Assembly: GCF_024158125.1 (NCBI RefSeq)
Contig: NZ_JAMZFT010000001.1
Span: 992,001-1,056,000, forward strand
Origin: Futiania mangrovi
GTDB taxonomy: Bacteria; Pseudomonadota; Alphaproteobacteria; Futianiales; Futianiaceae
Direction of reading: 5' to 3'
DNA: 64,000 nt
In this document: positions 35,573-43,456 of the stretch, piece after piece
Layout of the letters: each line of letters starts with the position of its first letter
How positions within the stretch are numbered: the stretch's first letter is position 1
The notes under the pieces: generated by a model
What the model saw: only the letters and a program-made list of their open reading frames with translations
What the model was told of the DNA's origin: nothing
Database searches by the model: none
Position numbers and translations under genes: made by a program

Positions 35573-35582
35573 TGTTATAACA
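35573..35582. promoter_or_regulatory. Perfect palindrome upstream of the TPP dehydrogenase operon
   Basis: TGTTATAACA is a perfect 10-bp palindrome 21 bp upstream of the E1-alpha start. It lies in the only AT-rich spot of this gap. It could be the operator of the GntR regulator coded at the end of the same gene run, or part of a -10 element. Confidence 0.45.
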
Positions 35583-35603
35583 AATGACGCAAGGGAGCGG
35601 GGG

Positions 35604-36587
35604 ATGCCGGCCAATCGTCCGACGCTGGACGAACGCCTCGAGATGCATAGGCGCATGCTGGTCACGCGCCGGATCGAGGAACGCCTCGGCGAGATGCACA
35701 AGGCCGGGCAGACGCGCGGCCCGATCCACCGCTGCGACGGGCAGGAGGCGGTGGGCGTCGGCGCGACCGCGGCGCTGGAGCAGCGCGACTATGTGACGAC
35801 CACCCATCGCGGACACGCAGTCTATATCGGCAAGGGGCTCGACCCCCGCCGCGTGGTAGCAGAGATCTTCGGGCGCGAGACCGGCTATGGCGCGGGCCGG
35901 GCGGGCCACATGCTGGTCGCGGACGCGAGCCGGGGCATGATCGGCGGCAATGCGATCGTCGGCGGCTCGATCCCGGCGGCGACGGGCATGGCGCTCTCGA
36001 TCCAGATCCTGCGGGAGGAGCGGGTGGCGATGGCCGTCTTCGGCGACGGCGCTGCGCAGACCGGCATCTGCCACGAGTCCATGAACATGGCGGGCTTGTG
36101 GAAGCTGCCGGTGATCTTCCTGCTGGAGCACAACGAGTACGGCCTGACCGTCCACCACACGGCGCAATCGGCGGTGCCCGAGCTGCACGTGCGGGCGGCG
36201 GGCTATGGCATGCCGGGGGTGCAGGTCGACGGCAACGACGCGGTTGCGGTCTTCCAGGCGGTGGCGGACGCGCGGGCACGCGCGCTCCGCGGCGAGGGGC
36301 CGACGCTGATCGAAGCTCGGACCTATCGCGTCGAGGGGTTCTCGACCTCCGACATGGGCGGCTACCAGCGGCAGGAGGACATCGACCGCTGGAAGGCGCG
36401 CGATCCGCTTCTCGTCTCCCGCGCGGTCCTCGGGGAGGAGGCCGACGCCGCCCGCATCGCCGCGGTCGAGAAGGACGCCGAGGAGACGGTGGCCGCGGCG
36501 TTCGAGGCTGCGCTCTCCGACCCCTTGCCGGAGTTCGCGCCCCATGCGCCCAGCGCGCCCTATGCCAATGCCGGGGGAGGGTGCTGA
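35604..36587 (+). CDS. TPP-dependent dehydrogenase E1 alpha subunit (AcoA/PdhA-like)
   Basis: The 327-residue protein is an E1-alpha subunit with THRGHAVYIGKG, the phosphate-binding region GGNAIVGGSIPAATGMAL and the TPP motif from GDGAAQTG to EHNEYG. With the beta subunit it decarboxylates a 2-oxo acid or cleaves acetoin and passes the acyl group to a lipoyl protein. Length is closer to acetoin dehydrogenase alpha than to PdhA. The start has GGGAGCGGGGG upstream. It is the first gene of a run of 10 or more genes on the same strand. The substrate is not known. Confidence 0.9.
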   Translation: MPANRPTLDERLEMHRRMLVTRRIEERLGEMHKAGQTRGPIHRCDGQEAVGVGATAALEQRDYVTTTHRGHAVYIGKGLDPRRVVAEIFGRETGYGAGRAGHMLVADASRGMIGGNAIVGGSIPAATGMALSIQILREERVAMAVFGDGAAQTGICHESMNMAGLWKLPVIFLLEHNEYGLTVHHTAQSAVPELHVRAAGYGMPGVQVDGNDAVAVFQAVADARARALRGEGPTLIEARTYRVEGFSTSDMGGYQRQEDIDRWKARDPLLVSRAVLGEEADAARIAAVEKDAEETVAAAFEAALSDPLPEFAPHAPSAPYANAGGGC

Positions 36588-36588
36588 C

Positions 36589-37560
36589 ATGGCCATCATG
36601 CGCTATGCCGAGGCCCTCAACGCCGCCCTGCGCGAGGAGATGGAGCGCGACCCGACGGTCTTCGTCTTTGGCGAGGACATCGCGACCTATGGCGGCGTGT
36701 TCAAGGTGACGGCGGGCCTGGCGGAGGCGTTCGGCGACCGGGTGCGCGACACGCCCATCTCGGAGCAGGCGCTGACGGCGATGGCGGTCACCGCCGCCAT
36801 GACCGGGACGAAGCCGGTGCTGGAGATCATGTACGCCGACTTCATGCCGCTGACGCTCGACGCGCTGATCAACCAGGCATCGATCTACAACTACATCTGG
36901 GATGGGCAGGTCACGATGCCCTTCGTCCTGCGCACGCAGGGCGGCGGCGGCGTGGGTACGGGCGCACAGCACGCCAAATCGCTCGACAGTCTCGTCGCGC
37001 ACATCCCCGGCATCAAGGTCGTGGCCCCGGTCACGCCGGCGGACGCGAAGGGCCTGCTGCTCGCCGCGATCCGCGATCCACACCCCGTCGTCGTGCTGGA
37101 GCACAAGCTGCTCTACAACACGCGCGGCGAGGTGCCGGACGACCAGGGGCCGGTCGAGATCGGGCGCGCCCGCACGGTGCACGAGGGGAGCGACGTTTCG
37201 ATCTTCGCCACCTCCCGCATGGTGCTGGAAGCCGAGAAGGCAGCGGACGCGCTGGCGGGCGACGGCATTTCGGCGGAGGTGATCGATCTGCGCACGCTGC
37301 GCCCCCTCGACCTCGGCGCGATCACGGCGTCGGTCGCCAAGACCAACCACGCGGTCGTCGTGAACGAGGACTGGGGCTTCTGCGGCTATGCGGCGGAACT
37401 GTCGGCGACGATCATGGACCATGCGTTCGACGATCTGGATGCCCCCGTCGAGCGGGTGGCGGCGCTCGACATGCCGATCCCCTATTCCCAGCCGCTGGAG
37501 GAGGTCGTCATCCCCAATGCCGACCGGATCGCGGCGGCCGCGCGCCGCGCGCTGGCCTGA
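36589..37560 (+). CDS. TPP-dependent dehydrogenase E1 beta subunit (AcoB/PdhB-like)
   Basis: The 323-residue protein is the E1-beta partner, with EALNAALREEMERDPTVFVFGEDIATYGGVFKVT at the start, PISEQALTAMAVTAAMTGTKPV and the C-terminal transketolase domain (EVIDLRTLRPLD). It completes the alpha2beta2 TPP enzyme. It begins one base after the alpha subunit stop and is followed nine bases later by the lipoyl-hydrolase fusion gene. Confidence 0.92.
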   Translation: MAIMRYAEALNAALREEMERDPTVFVFGEDIATYGGVFKVTAGLAEAFGDRVRDTPISEQALTAMAVTAAMTGTKPVLEIMYADFMPLTLDALINQASIYNYIWDGQVTMPFVLRTQGGGGVGTGAQHAKSLDSLVAHIPGIKVVAPVTPADAKGLLLAAIRDPHPVVVLEHKLLYNTRGEVPDDQGPVEIGRARTVHEGSDVSIFATSRMVLEAEKAADALAGDGISAEVIDLRTLRPLDLGAITASVAKTNHAVVVNEDWGFCGYAAELSATIMDHAFDDLDAPVERVAALDMPIPYSQPLEEVVIPNADRIAAAARRALA

Positions 37561-37569
37561 GGGGCGGGG

Positions 37570-38847
37570 ATGGCGACGCCGATCACCATCGGGGCGGCTG
37601 GCGGCGAATATATGGAGTCCGTCGTGGTCGTCGAATGGCGCGTGAAGCCAGGCGACACGGTCAAGGCGGGCGAGGTGGTCGCGGTCGTCGAGACGGCGAA
37701 GGCCGCGACCGAGGTGACGGCGCCCTGCGACGGCACGATGGGCCGGATCCTGGCCGAGGAAGGTGCGGAGGTCGGTGTCAAGGATCCCATCGGCCTGATC
37801 GGCGAGGGCGAACTGGATACGCCGCCCGCGCAGGCGCCAGGCGTCACGCTACCGGCAGAAAAGGCGGTACCTGCCGCGCCTGCAGTCCCGCGCAAGGCGG
37901 GCCGCGTTGTGGCGAGCCCCGTCGCCCGCAAGGTCGCGGCGCGGGAGGGGGTGGACCTCGAAGCACTCGCGGGAACGGGACCGCGCGGCCGGATCAAGCG
38001 CCGCGACGTGGAGGCCGCCCTGCGTGCGGGCGGCGCGGGGTCCGGGGCGGCGTCCTTCGCGGAAGAAGCAGGCCCCCTGGCCGTCACGCGCGGCGGCGGC
38101 GGAGAAGGCGCGCCCATCCTGCTGATCCACGGATTTGCGAGCGACGCGATGGTCTGGCGCGCGGTGGAACGGGCGCTCGGCAAGGTCCGGCCCGTCATCC
38201 GCGTGGAACTTCCCTGCCACGGCCAATCGCCGAAGCGGCGGATCGGCAGTTTCCGGGAGCTTGCGCGCGCGGTGACGGAGGCGGTCGACGCGCTCGACGC
38301 CGGGCCGGTGCACCTCGTCGGGCATTCGCTGGGGGGCGCGGTCGCGCTGGCGCTGGCCGATACGCGCCCGCAGGTTGTCCGTTCCCTCATGTTGCTCGCG
38401 CCCGCGGGGCTGGGGCCGGAGATGGAGGGGACGATCACCGCCGGGCTCTGCCGGGCCACTCGCGTGGAAAGCCTTGCGCCCTGGCTGAAGCGCCTCGTCG
38501 GCGACCCTGCCATCGTGACGGAGAAGTACGCCGCCGCCGCCATGCAGGCGCGCGCGGACGCGAGGCTCCGCGCGGCGCAGACGGCGCTTGCCGGGGTTCT
38601 CTTCCCCGACGGGACGCAGGCGATGGACCTGACGGCTGCGCTCTCTCGCACTGCGGTGCCTGCGCGGATCGTCTGGGGCAAGGCGGATGCGCTGCTGCCG
38701 TGGCGGCACGCAATCGCAGCCCCCGGCACGGTCGGGCTGCACCTGCTCGAGGGCATCGGGCACATGCCGCATGTAGAGGCGCCGGAGACGGTCGCCCGCA
38801 TCCTTCAAGACCTCATCGCCGCCGCCGAAAGCGGCGGGCCACGCTGA
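37570..38847 (+). CDS. Lipoyl domain/E3-binding domain protein fused to an alpha/beta hydrolase (AcoC-like)
   Basis: The 425-residue protein has three parts. Residues about 5-80 are a lipoyl domain with the attachment Lys in VVETAKAATEV. Residues about 118-155 are a peripheral-subunit-binding segment (VASPVARKVAAREGVDLEALAGTGPRGRI). From about 170 an alpha/beta hydrolase replaces the normal acyltransferase, with oxyanion motif LLIHGFASD and nucleophile elbow GHSLGG. This is the architecture of acetoin-dehydrogenase AcoC, in which the hydrolase is presumed to take over the acyl group. No E3 gene is nearby, so a shared dihydrolipoamide dehydrogenase must be used. Confidence 0.88.
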   Translation: MATPITIGAAGGEYMESVVVVEWRVKPGDTVKAGEVVAVVETAKAATEVTAPCDGTMGRILAEEGAEVGVKDPIGLIGEGELDTPPAQAPGVTLPAEKAVPAAPAVPRKAGRVVASPVARKVAAREGVDLEALAGTGPRGRIKRRDVEAALRAGGAGSGAASFAEEAGPLAVTRGGGGEGAPILLIHGFASDAMVWRAVERALGKVRPVIRVELPCHGQSPKRRIGSFRELARAVTEAVDALDAGPVHLVGHSLGGAVALALADTRPQVVRSLMLLAPAGLGPEMEGTITAGLCRATRVESLAPWLKRLVGDPAIVTEKYAAAAMQARADARLRAAQTALAGVLFPDGTQAMDLTAALSRTAVPARIVWGKADALLPWRHAIAAPGTVGLHLLEGIGHMPHVEAPETVARILQDLIAAAESGGPR

Positions 38848-38867
38848 CGGACAGGGAGCCGGAGACC

Positions 38868-39635
38868 ATGCGTGACCTCGCCGGAAAACGGGTGCTCGTC
38901 ACGGGCGCGAAGCAGGGGATCGGGTTCGCCATCGCCGAACGCTTCCGCGACGAGGGCGCGCGCCTCTGCCTGTTCGGCCGCAGCGGCATGGACGCGGCGC
39001 TGGCCCGCCTCGGCGCGGCGGACGCGCTCGCGGTGACGGGGGATGTCACCTCGGAAGCAGACCTCGACACCGCGGTCGGCGAGATGATCCGCGCCTGGGG
39101 CGGCGTCGACGTGCTGGTGACGGCGGCGGGCGTCACGCACATCGCGGCCATGGACAAGCTCACGCCCGCGCAGTTCCGCGAGGTCATGGACATCAATGTC
39201 ACCGGCTCCTGGCTCGCGGTGCGCGCCTGCCTGCCCGCGATGGGTGAGGGCGCATCCACCATCATGCTGGGCTCGGTCTACGGCACGGGCGGCGCGCCCG
39301 ACCGGTCGGCCTATTGCGCGTCGAAGGGGGCCGTCCACAACCTTGTCCGCGCGCTGGCGATGGAGCTTGGCCCGCGCGGCATCAGGGTCAACGCGGTGGC
39401 GCCCACGGGCGTGCGCACGCCGATGGTAGAGGACCTGATCGAGCGCGGCATCTACGACCTTGCGGGGGTATCGGGGCGCGCGGCGCTGAACCGCCTCGCG
39501 ACGCTTGAGGAGGTGGCGGGCGCGTGCGCCTTCCTCGCCAGCGGGGATGCGTCGATGATCAGCGGCGCAATCCTGCCCGTCGACGGCGGATGGACCGCCA
39601 ACGGCTTCATCCTGGGCCGGGGGGAGCGGACATGA
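38868..39635 (+). CDS. Short-chain dehydrogenase/reductase
   Basis: The 255-residue enzyme is a classical SDR with TGAKQGIGFAIA (cofactor), a catalytic Ser in GSVYG, the YCASKGAV motif and the C-terminal DGGWTAN. It would oxidise or reduce a hydroxy or oxo group with NAD(P). Placed right after the dehydrogenase complex, it could make the oxo substrate or process the product; an acetoin/butanediol-type or sugar-acid substrate is possible but not shown. GGGAGCCGGAG precedes the ATG and the stop overlaps the next gene. Confidence 0.9.
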   Translation: MRDLAGKRVLVTGAKQGIGFAIAERFRDEGARLCLFGRSGMDAALARLGAADALAVTGDVTSEADLDTAVGEMIRAWGGVDVLVTAAGVTHIAAMDKLTPAQFREVMDINVTGSWLAVRACLPAMGEGASTIMLGSVYGTGGAPDRSAYCASKGAVHNLVRALAMELGPRGIRVNAVAPTGVRTPMVEDLIERGIYDLAGVSGRAALNRLATLEEVAGACAFLASGDASMISGAILPVDGGWTANGFILGRGERT

Positions 39636-40516
39636 ACGGGCGGCTGATCTTCGAGGTCGCGGGCACGCGCCATCCCATCGACGTCACCGACGCGCACGCG
39701 CCGCGCACGCTCGCCGCGCTGCGCCGCTGGCTGCCGGCGGAAATCACCATTCACTGCGCCAAGATCGCGGGCTGCCACATCTACTGGCCGACGCCCATCC
39801 TGGAGACGCTGGAGGAGGGGGCGGACATCCACTCCCTGCCGCCGGGCGCGTTCCTTTACTACCCCGACCGGCAGTACATGGAGATCACCTACGACGCCCT
39901 GCAGGCGGAGACGGCGGCGGTCAACATGCTGGGGACGTTCGCGGGCGACCTCGGCTGGCTCAGGGCCTTCGCCGACGACCAGCGCGCGCGCCACGGGCGG
40001 GAGATCTTCACGGCGCGGCTGTTCTTCGAGGGCGAGGAGACGCAGAAAGCCCCAGCACCTGCGGGGGAGGAAGCGCACGGACGGTTGAGAGCCGCGCTCG
40101 CGGCGGCGTGGGAGGCGGAGCCGCAGGAACTGCGCGACTTCCTGATGCGAACGGGCCTCAACATTCCCTTCGGGCCGGTCATCACGGCGGAAGGGGAGTT
40201 CCGGCGCACGCAGGAGTTGATGTGGCGGCTGTGGCGGAACGCGAACGGCCATGACGACGCCACGCGCGCGGCCATCGCGCGGGAAACCCTCGAACTCACG
40301 CTCGCGCGCATCGTCGGTTATTGCCACCTGGGCGAGGCAGGCGCCGCGCTGGAGGCGGGGCGCGACGCCCTGCTGGCACCGGGGGCGGACGTCACCGCCA
40401 TCCTGGGCGATCTCACGATCTACTGCGGGCGCATGGGGGCATGGCTCGACCTGCACGTGCCGTGGTGGGAGTGCAACGCGCTGATGCGGCGCGCGCTCGG
40501 CCGCGACGACGCCTGA
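39632..40516 (+). CDS. DUF3830/cyclophilin-like domain protein with a helical extension
   Basis: The 294-residue protein starts with about 110 residues that resemble DUF3830 cyclophilin-like proteins (FEVAGTRHPIDVTDAHAPRTLAALRRWLP, GCHIYWPTPI, AFLYYPDRQYMEITY). The remaining 170 residues are mostly helical (LRDFLMRTGLNIPFGPVI, TRAAIARETLELTLARIVGYCHLGEAGAALEAG) and I do not recognise them. DUF3830 proteins often occur beside amidohydrolase and TRAP genes. It is coupled to the SDR by an ATGA overlap. The N-terminal call is moderate. Function is unknown. Confidence 0.5.
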   Translation: MNGRLIFEVAGTRHPIDVTDAHAPRTLAALRRWLPAEITIHCAKIAGCHIYWPTPILETLEEGADIHSLPPGAFLYYPDRQYMEITYDALQAETAAVNMLGTFAGDLGWLRAFADDQRARHGREIFTARLFFEGEETQKAPAPAGEEAHGRLRAALAAAWEAEPQELRDFLMRTGLNIPFGPVITAEGEFRRTQELMWRLWRNANGHDDATRAAIARETLELTLARIVGYCHLGEAGAALEAGRDALLAPGADVTAILGDLTIYCGRMGAWLDLHVPWWECNALMRRALGRDDA

Positions 40517-40543
40517 GCCAAGGGACAGGAAAGGAACGGATCC

Positions 40544-40933
40544 ATGAAGCGGGAAAACATCGGCTCGGGCTCGCACTTCGAGGAGGCCTACGGATACAGC
40601 CGCGCGGTCGCCGTCGGCGACACGATCTATGTCGCGGGCACCATCGGCATGGACTATGGCGCGCGGCAGATGTCACCCGATCCGGCGGAGCAGACGCGCC
40701 AGTCGCTGCGCAACATCGAGGCCGCGCTCGCCCGCCTCGGCTCCTCCCTGAAGGACCTCGTGCAGATCACGACCTTCGTCGACGCGGGCGAAACCTTCGA
40801 GAAGGTGGGGCCCGTGCTGGGCGAGGTGCTGGGCGGTATCCGCCCGACCAATGCCGCACTGGTGGTGGGCTTTCCCTTCCCCGACATCAAGGTCGAGATC
40901 CAGGCCATCGCGGTCAGGGGCTGCGGCGGATGA
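40544..40933 (+). CDS. Rid-family protein (YjgF/YER057c/UK114)
   Basis: The 129-residue protein is a Rid-family trimer subunit: a beta-alpha fold with VGDTIYVAGTIGMDYG, QTRQSLRNIEAALARLGSSLKDLVQITTFVD and VEIQAIAV. Archetypal RidA deaminates reactive enamines with a conserved Arg just after the Pro of its P-A-R motif. Here that place reads RPTNA, so the Arg seems replaced by Asn. It likely belongs to another Rid subgroup with a catabolic role. AGGAAAGG stands upstream of the ATG, and the stop overlaps the regulator gene by ATGA. Confidence 0.88.
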   Translation: MKRENIGSGSHFEEAYGYSRAVAVGDTIYVAGTIGMDYGARQMSPDPAEQTRQSLRNIEAALARLGSSLKDLVQITTFVDAGETFEKVGPVLGEVLGGIRPTNAALVVGFPFPDIKVEIQAIAVRGCGG

Positions 40934-41634
40934 GCGAAGCGCTCGACCAGCTCGATCCCGTGGCGCGGCCCGCGACGCTTGCCGATCAGGCGCGCGAGCA
41001 ATTGCGCGCGGCGATCATGGCAGGCCGGTTCGATCCGGGCGCCAAGCTGACCATCCGGTCGGTCGCCAAGGCGCTCGACATTTCGCTGACGCCGGCGCGC
41101 GAGGCGCTCTACGGCCTGGTGTCGGAGGGTACGCTCGACCTCGGGGCGAACGGGACGGTTTTCGTCCCGGTCCTGGACGAGGCGCGGGTGCGCGAGCTTC
41201 TGGTGATCCGGCTGGCGCTCGAAGGGGCGGCGGCGCGGGAGGCGGTCAAGCACCTCAATGCGCGCGCGCTCGGCCGGATCCGGGCGCTGAACGACCGGCT
41301 CGTGGGGGCCGACGCGGCGCGCGACTACAAGGCGCTGATGCGGCTCAACTGGGAGTTTCATTTCGCGATCTACGGGCTCGCGGGGATGCCCGCGCTTGTC
41401 CGCATGATCGAGGGGTGCTGGCTGAAGACCGGCTCGTACCTCAACGTGCTCTACCCGGCTTATGGCGGCAGCGACCGCGGCGTGCAGAACCACGCCGACA
41501 TCATCGCAGCCCTCGAAGCCGGGGACGGGGACCGTCTGGCGGCGGCCGTGCAGGCCGATATCGAGACGGCAAGCAACGCGCTCCTGGTCGCGATCCGGGG
41601 GCGCATGGGGGGCAGCGGGACCGGGAGGGGCTGA
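40930..41634 (+). CDS. GntR-family transcriptional regulator, FCD type
   Basis: The 234-residue protein has a winged helix (ADQAREQLRAAIMAGRFDPGAKL, SVAKALDISLTPAREALYGL) and an FCD ligand domain (from about residue 85, with NWEFHFAIY and QNHADIIAALEAGD). It lies between the dehydrogenase/SDR/Rid genes and the TRAP genes, coupled to the Rid gene, and probably controls the whole run. A palindrome, TGTTATAACA, upstream of the E1-alpha gene is a candidate target. No matching palindrome was found between this gene and the TRAP binding-protein gene. Confidence 0.9.
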   Translation: MSEALDQLDPVARPATLADQAREQLRAAIMAGRFDPGAKLTIRSVAKALDISLTPAREALYGLVSEGTLDLGANGTVFVPVLDEARVRELLVIRLALEGAAAREAVKHLNARALGRIRALNDRLVGADAARDYKALMRLNWEFHFAIYGLAGMPALVRMIEGCWLKTGSYLNVLYPAYGGSDRGVQNHADIIAALEAGDGDRLAAAVQADIETASNALLVAIRGRMGGSGTGRG

Positions 41635-41743
41635 CACCCGTCACCCGGCGGACGGGCTGCGGCGGGTCCCGTTGTCTGCAATGATGGAGCAAACGCCGGA
41701 CGAAACAGGCGACCAAGGCAAACCCGAAAACGGAGGGGAGATC

Positions 41744-42817
41744 ATGTTGGGAGCAACGAGAACAGCAACGGTGGCGGCCCTCGCCATCGCCGGCACGTTC
41801 GCCACGGCGGCGAACGCGCAGGACTACACGTTCCGGATGGCCATCATCTCGAGCGAGAACAGCGTCTACTACGAGGACATGGCCAAGCCCTTCGCCGACC
41901 TCGTGGACCAGCTGACGGACGGGCGGGTGAAGATCGAGATCCTGCCCGCGGGCACGGTCGGCTCGGTGCTGAAACTGCACGAAGCGGTGCAGGACGGCCT
42001 GATCGACATGGCGCAGACCACGCCGATCTTCCTCGGCACCGCGGATGTGGTGAACGCGATGATCGCGTCCTTCCCGACGGGACTGGGAGTCGACAGCTAC
42101 CTGCCGTGGCTCTATTCCGCCGGCGGCCTGGAGCTGTGGCAGGAGCACCGGCGCGAGAAGATGGGCATGCATGCGCTCGTGAGCGCGCTTGGCCCGTCGG
42201 AGTTCTTCGCCCACGCCAACGTGCCCATCCGCAACGGCGACGACCTGCAGGGCAAGAAGTTCCGCACGCTCGGCAACTGGGCGGCCATCGTGCAGGAAAA
42301 CTATGGCGCGGTGCCGACGGTCGTCGCGGGCTCGGAAATCTACGGGATGCTCGAGAAGGGCGGCATCGACATGGCCGAGTACTCGATCCCGTCTGAGAAC
42401 CAGAAGATCGGCTTCCAGGAAGTGGCCAAGTACATCATTTATCCGGGTATCCAGGCCCCGGCCTGGGCGTTCGAGACGGTGATGCTGTCGGAGACGTGGG
42501 ACGAGCTTCCCGACGACATCAAGGCCAAGATGGAACTCGCGGCCGAGATCAACACCCACCGCAGCCTGCGCGTGATGACGGTGCGCGACCTCGACACGAT
42601 GGAGGAACTCAGCAAGGGCGGGAACGAATTCGTCCGCCTCGACGACGCCTTCATGGCCGATGCCATGGAGAAATCGCGCGCCTGGGCCCTGCGCAACGCC
42701 GAGGAAGCGAAGGCCAAGGGCGACGATCTGCCGATGCGGGTCGCAACCTCGATCTTCGAGTTCCAGGACCATTGGCGCAAGAACGCGGGCTATCTCGTGC
42801 TCGATACGCCGAAGTAA
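41744..42817 (+). CDS. TRAP transporter substrate-binding protein (DctP type)
   Basis: The 357-residue protein has a Sec signal (residues 1-25, ending ANAQ) and the DctP fold. Features include PFADLVDQLTDGRVKIEILPAG, GKKFRTLGNW and the KFRTL-type Arg that usually binds a carboxylate, with EIYGMLEKGGIDMAEYS. It captures an organic acid in the periplasm. It fits subfamilies that bind larger 2-oxo or hydroxy acids, but the ligand is unknown. GGAGGGGAG precedes the ATG. A long hairpin separates it from the permease genes. Confidence 0.92.
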   Translation: MLGATRTATVAALAIAGTFATAANAQDYTFRMAIISSENSVYYEDMAKPFADLVDQLTDGRVKIEILPAGTVGSVLKLHEAVQDGLIDMAQTTPIFLGTADVVNAMIASFPTGLGVDSYLPWLYSAGGLELWQEHRREKMGMHALVSALGPSEFFAHANVPIRNGDDLQGKKFRTLGNWAAIVQENYGAVPTVVAGSEIYGMLEKGGIDMAEYSIPSENQKIGFQEVAKYIIYPGIQAPAWAFETVMLSETWDELPDDIKAKMELAAEINTHRSLRVMTVRDLDTMEELSKGGNEFVRLDDAFMADAMEKSRAWALRNAEEAKAKGDDLPMRVATSIFEFQDHWRKNAGYLVLDTPK

Positions 42818-42828
42818 GCCAGCGGCGG

Positions 42829-42862
42829 GGGCCGGGCGGGACATTGCGTCTCCGCCCGGCCC
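42829..42862 (+). other. Strong hairpin between TRAP binding-protein and permease genes
   Basis: GGGCCGGGCGG (42829-42839) and CCGCCCGGCCC (42852-42862) form a perfect 11-bp stem with a 12-base loop. TTG follows but no T-run. As at 19885, it sits just after a binding-protein gene and could stabilise the upstream mRNA or reduce read-through into the permeases. Confidence 0.65.
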
Positions 42863-42892
42863 GCCTTGTCCATCCTGCGAAGGGAGGCGGCA

Positions 42893-43432
42893 GTGCGCGC
42901 GTTCATCGAGTTCCTGCTCGGCGTCGTCGACCGGCTGTCAGGCGCGCTGGCCGGCGTCGCGGTCCTGCTGACCGCCGGCATGATCGGCGCCATGCTGTAC
43001 GAGGTCGTCGCCCGCTATTTCTTCGGCGCGCCGACGATCTGGTCGAACGACATTTCCTACATGCTGAACGGCGCGGTATTCATGCTGGGCGCGGCCTACA
43101 CGCTGCGCCACGACGGGCACGTGCGCATCGACGTTCTGCAGCAGATGATGCCCTACCGGCTGCGCCATGGGCTGCAGGCGCTTTTCTATCTCGTCCTGTT
43201 TGCGCCGATCCTCTGGATGGTGCTGGACTTCGCCTGGACCCGCACGCTGCGCGCCTATGTCCGCGGCTCCCTGGAGACGGCAAGCGCATGGGAGCCGTTG
43301 ATCTGGCCGTTCCTGACGGGACTGACGGCCGGACTGGCCGCCTTGTTCGTCCAGGTGATCGCCGAGGCGGTCCGGCACGCGCTCGCGGTCTGGGACGGTC
43401 CGCGCGACGTGCCCGCCACCGACATGCGCTGA
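42893..43432 (+). CDS. TRAP transporter small permease (DctQ type)
   Basis: The 179-residue protein has four hydrophobic helices and the DctQ features LYEVVARYFFGAPTIWSNDISYMLNG and LRHDGHVRIDVLQQMMP. It supports the large permease in the membrane. The start is GTG at 42893, preceded by AGGGAGG; a TTG at 42866 is in frame but has no such site and overlaps the hairpin. Confidence 0.9.
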   Translation: MRAFIEFLLGVVDRLSGALAGVAVLLTAGMIGAMLYEVVARYFFGAPTIWSNDISYMLNGAVFMLGAAYTLRHDGHVRIDVLQQMMPYRLRHGLQALFYLVLFAPILWMVLDFAWTRTLRAYVRGSLETASAWEPLIWPFLTGLTAGLAALFVQVIAEAVRHALAVWDGPRDVPATDMR

Positions 43433-43456
43433 CGAGCGGGAAAGGCGACAGGCCCC

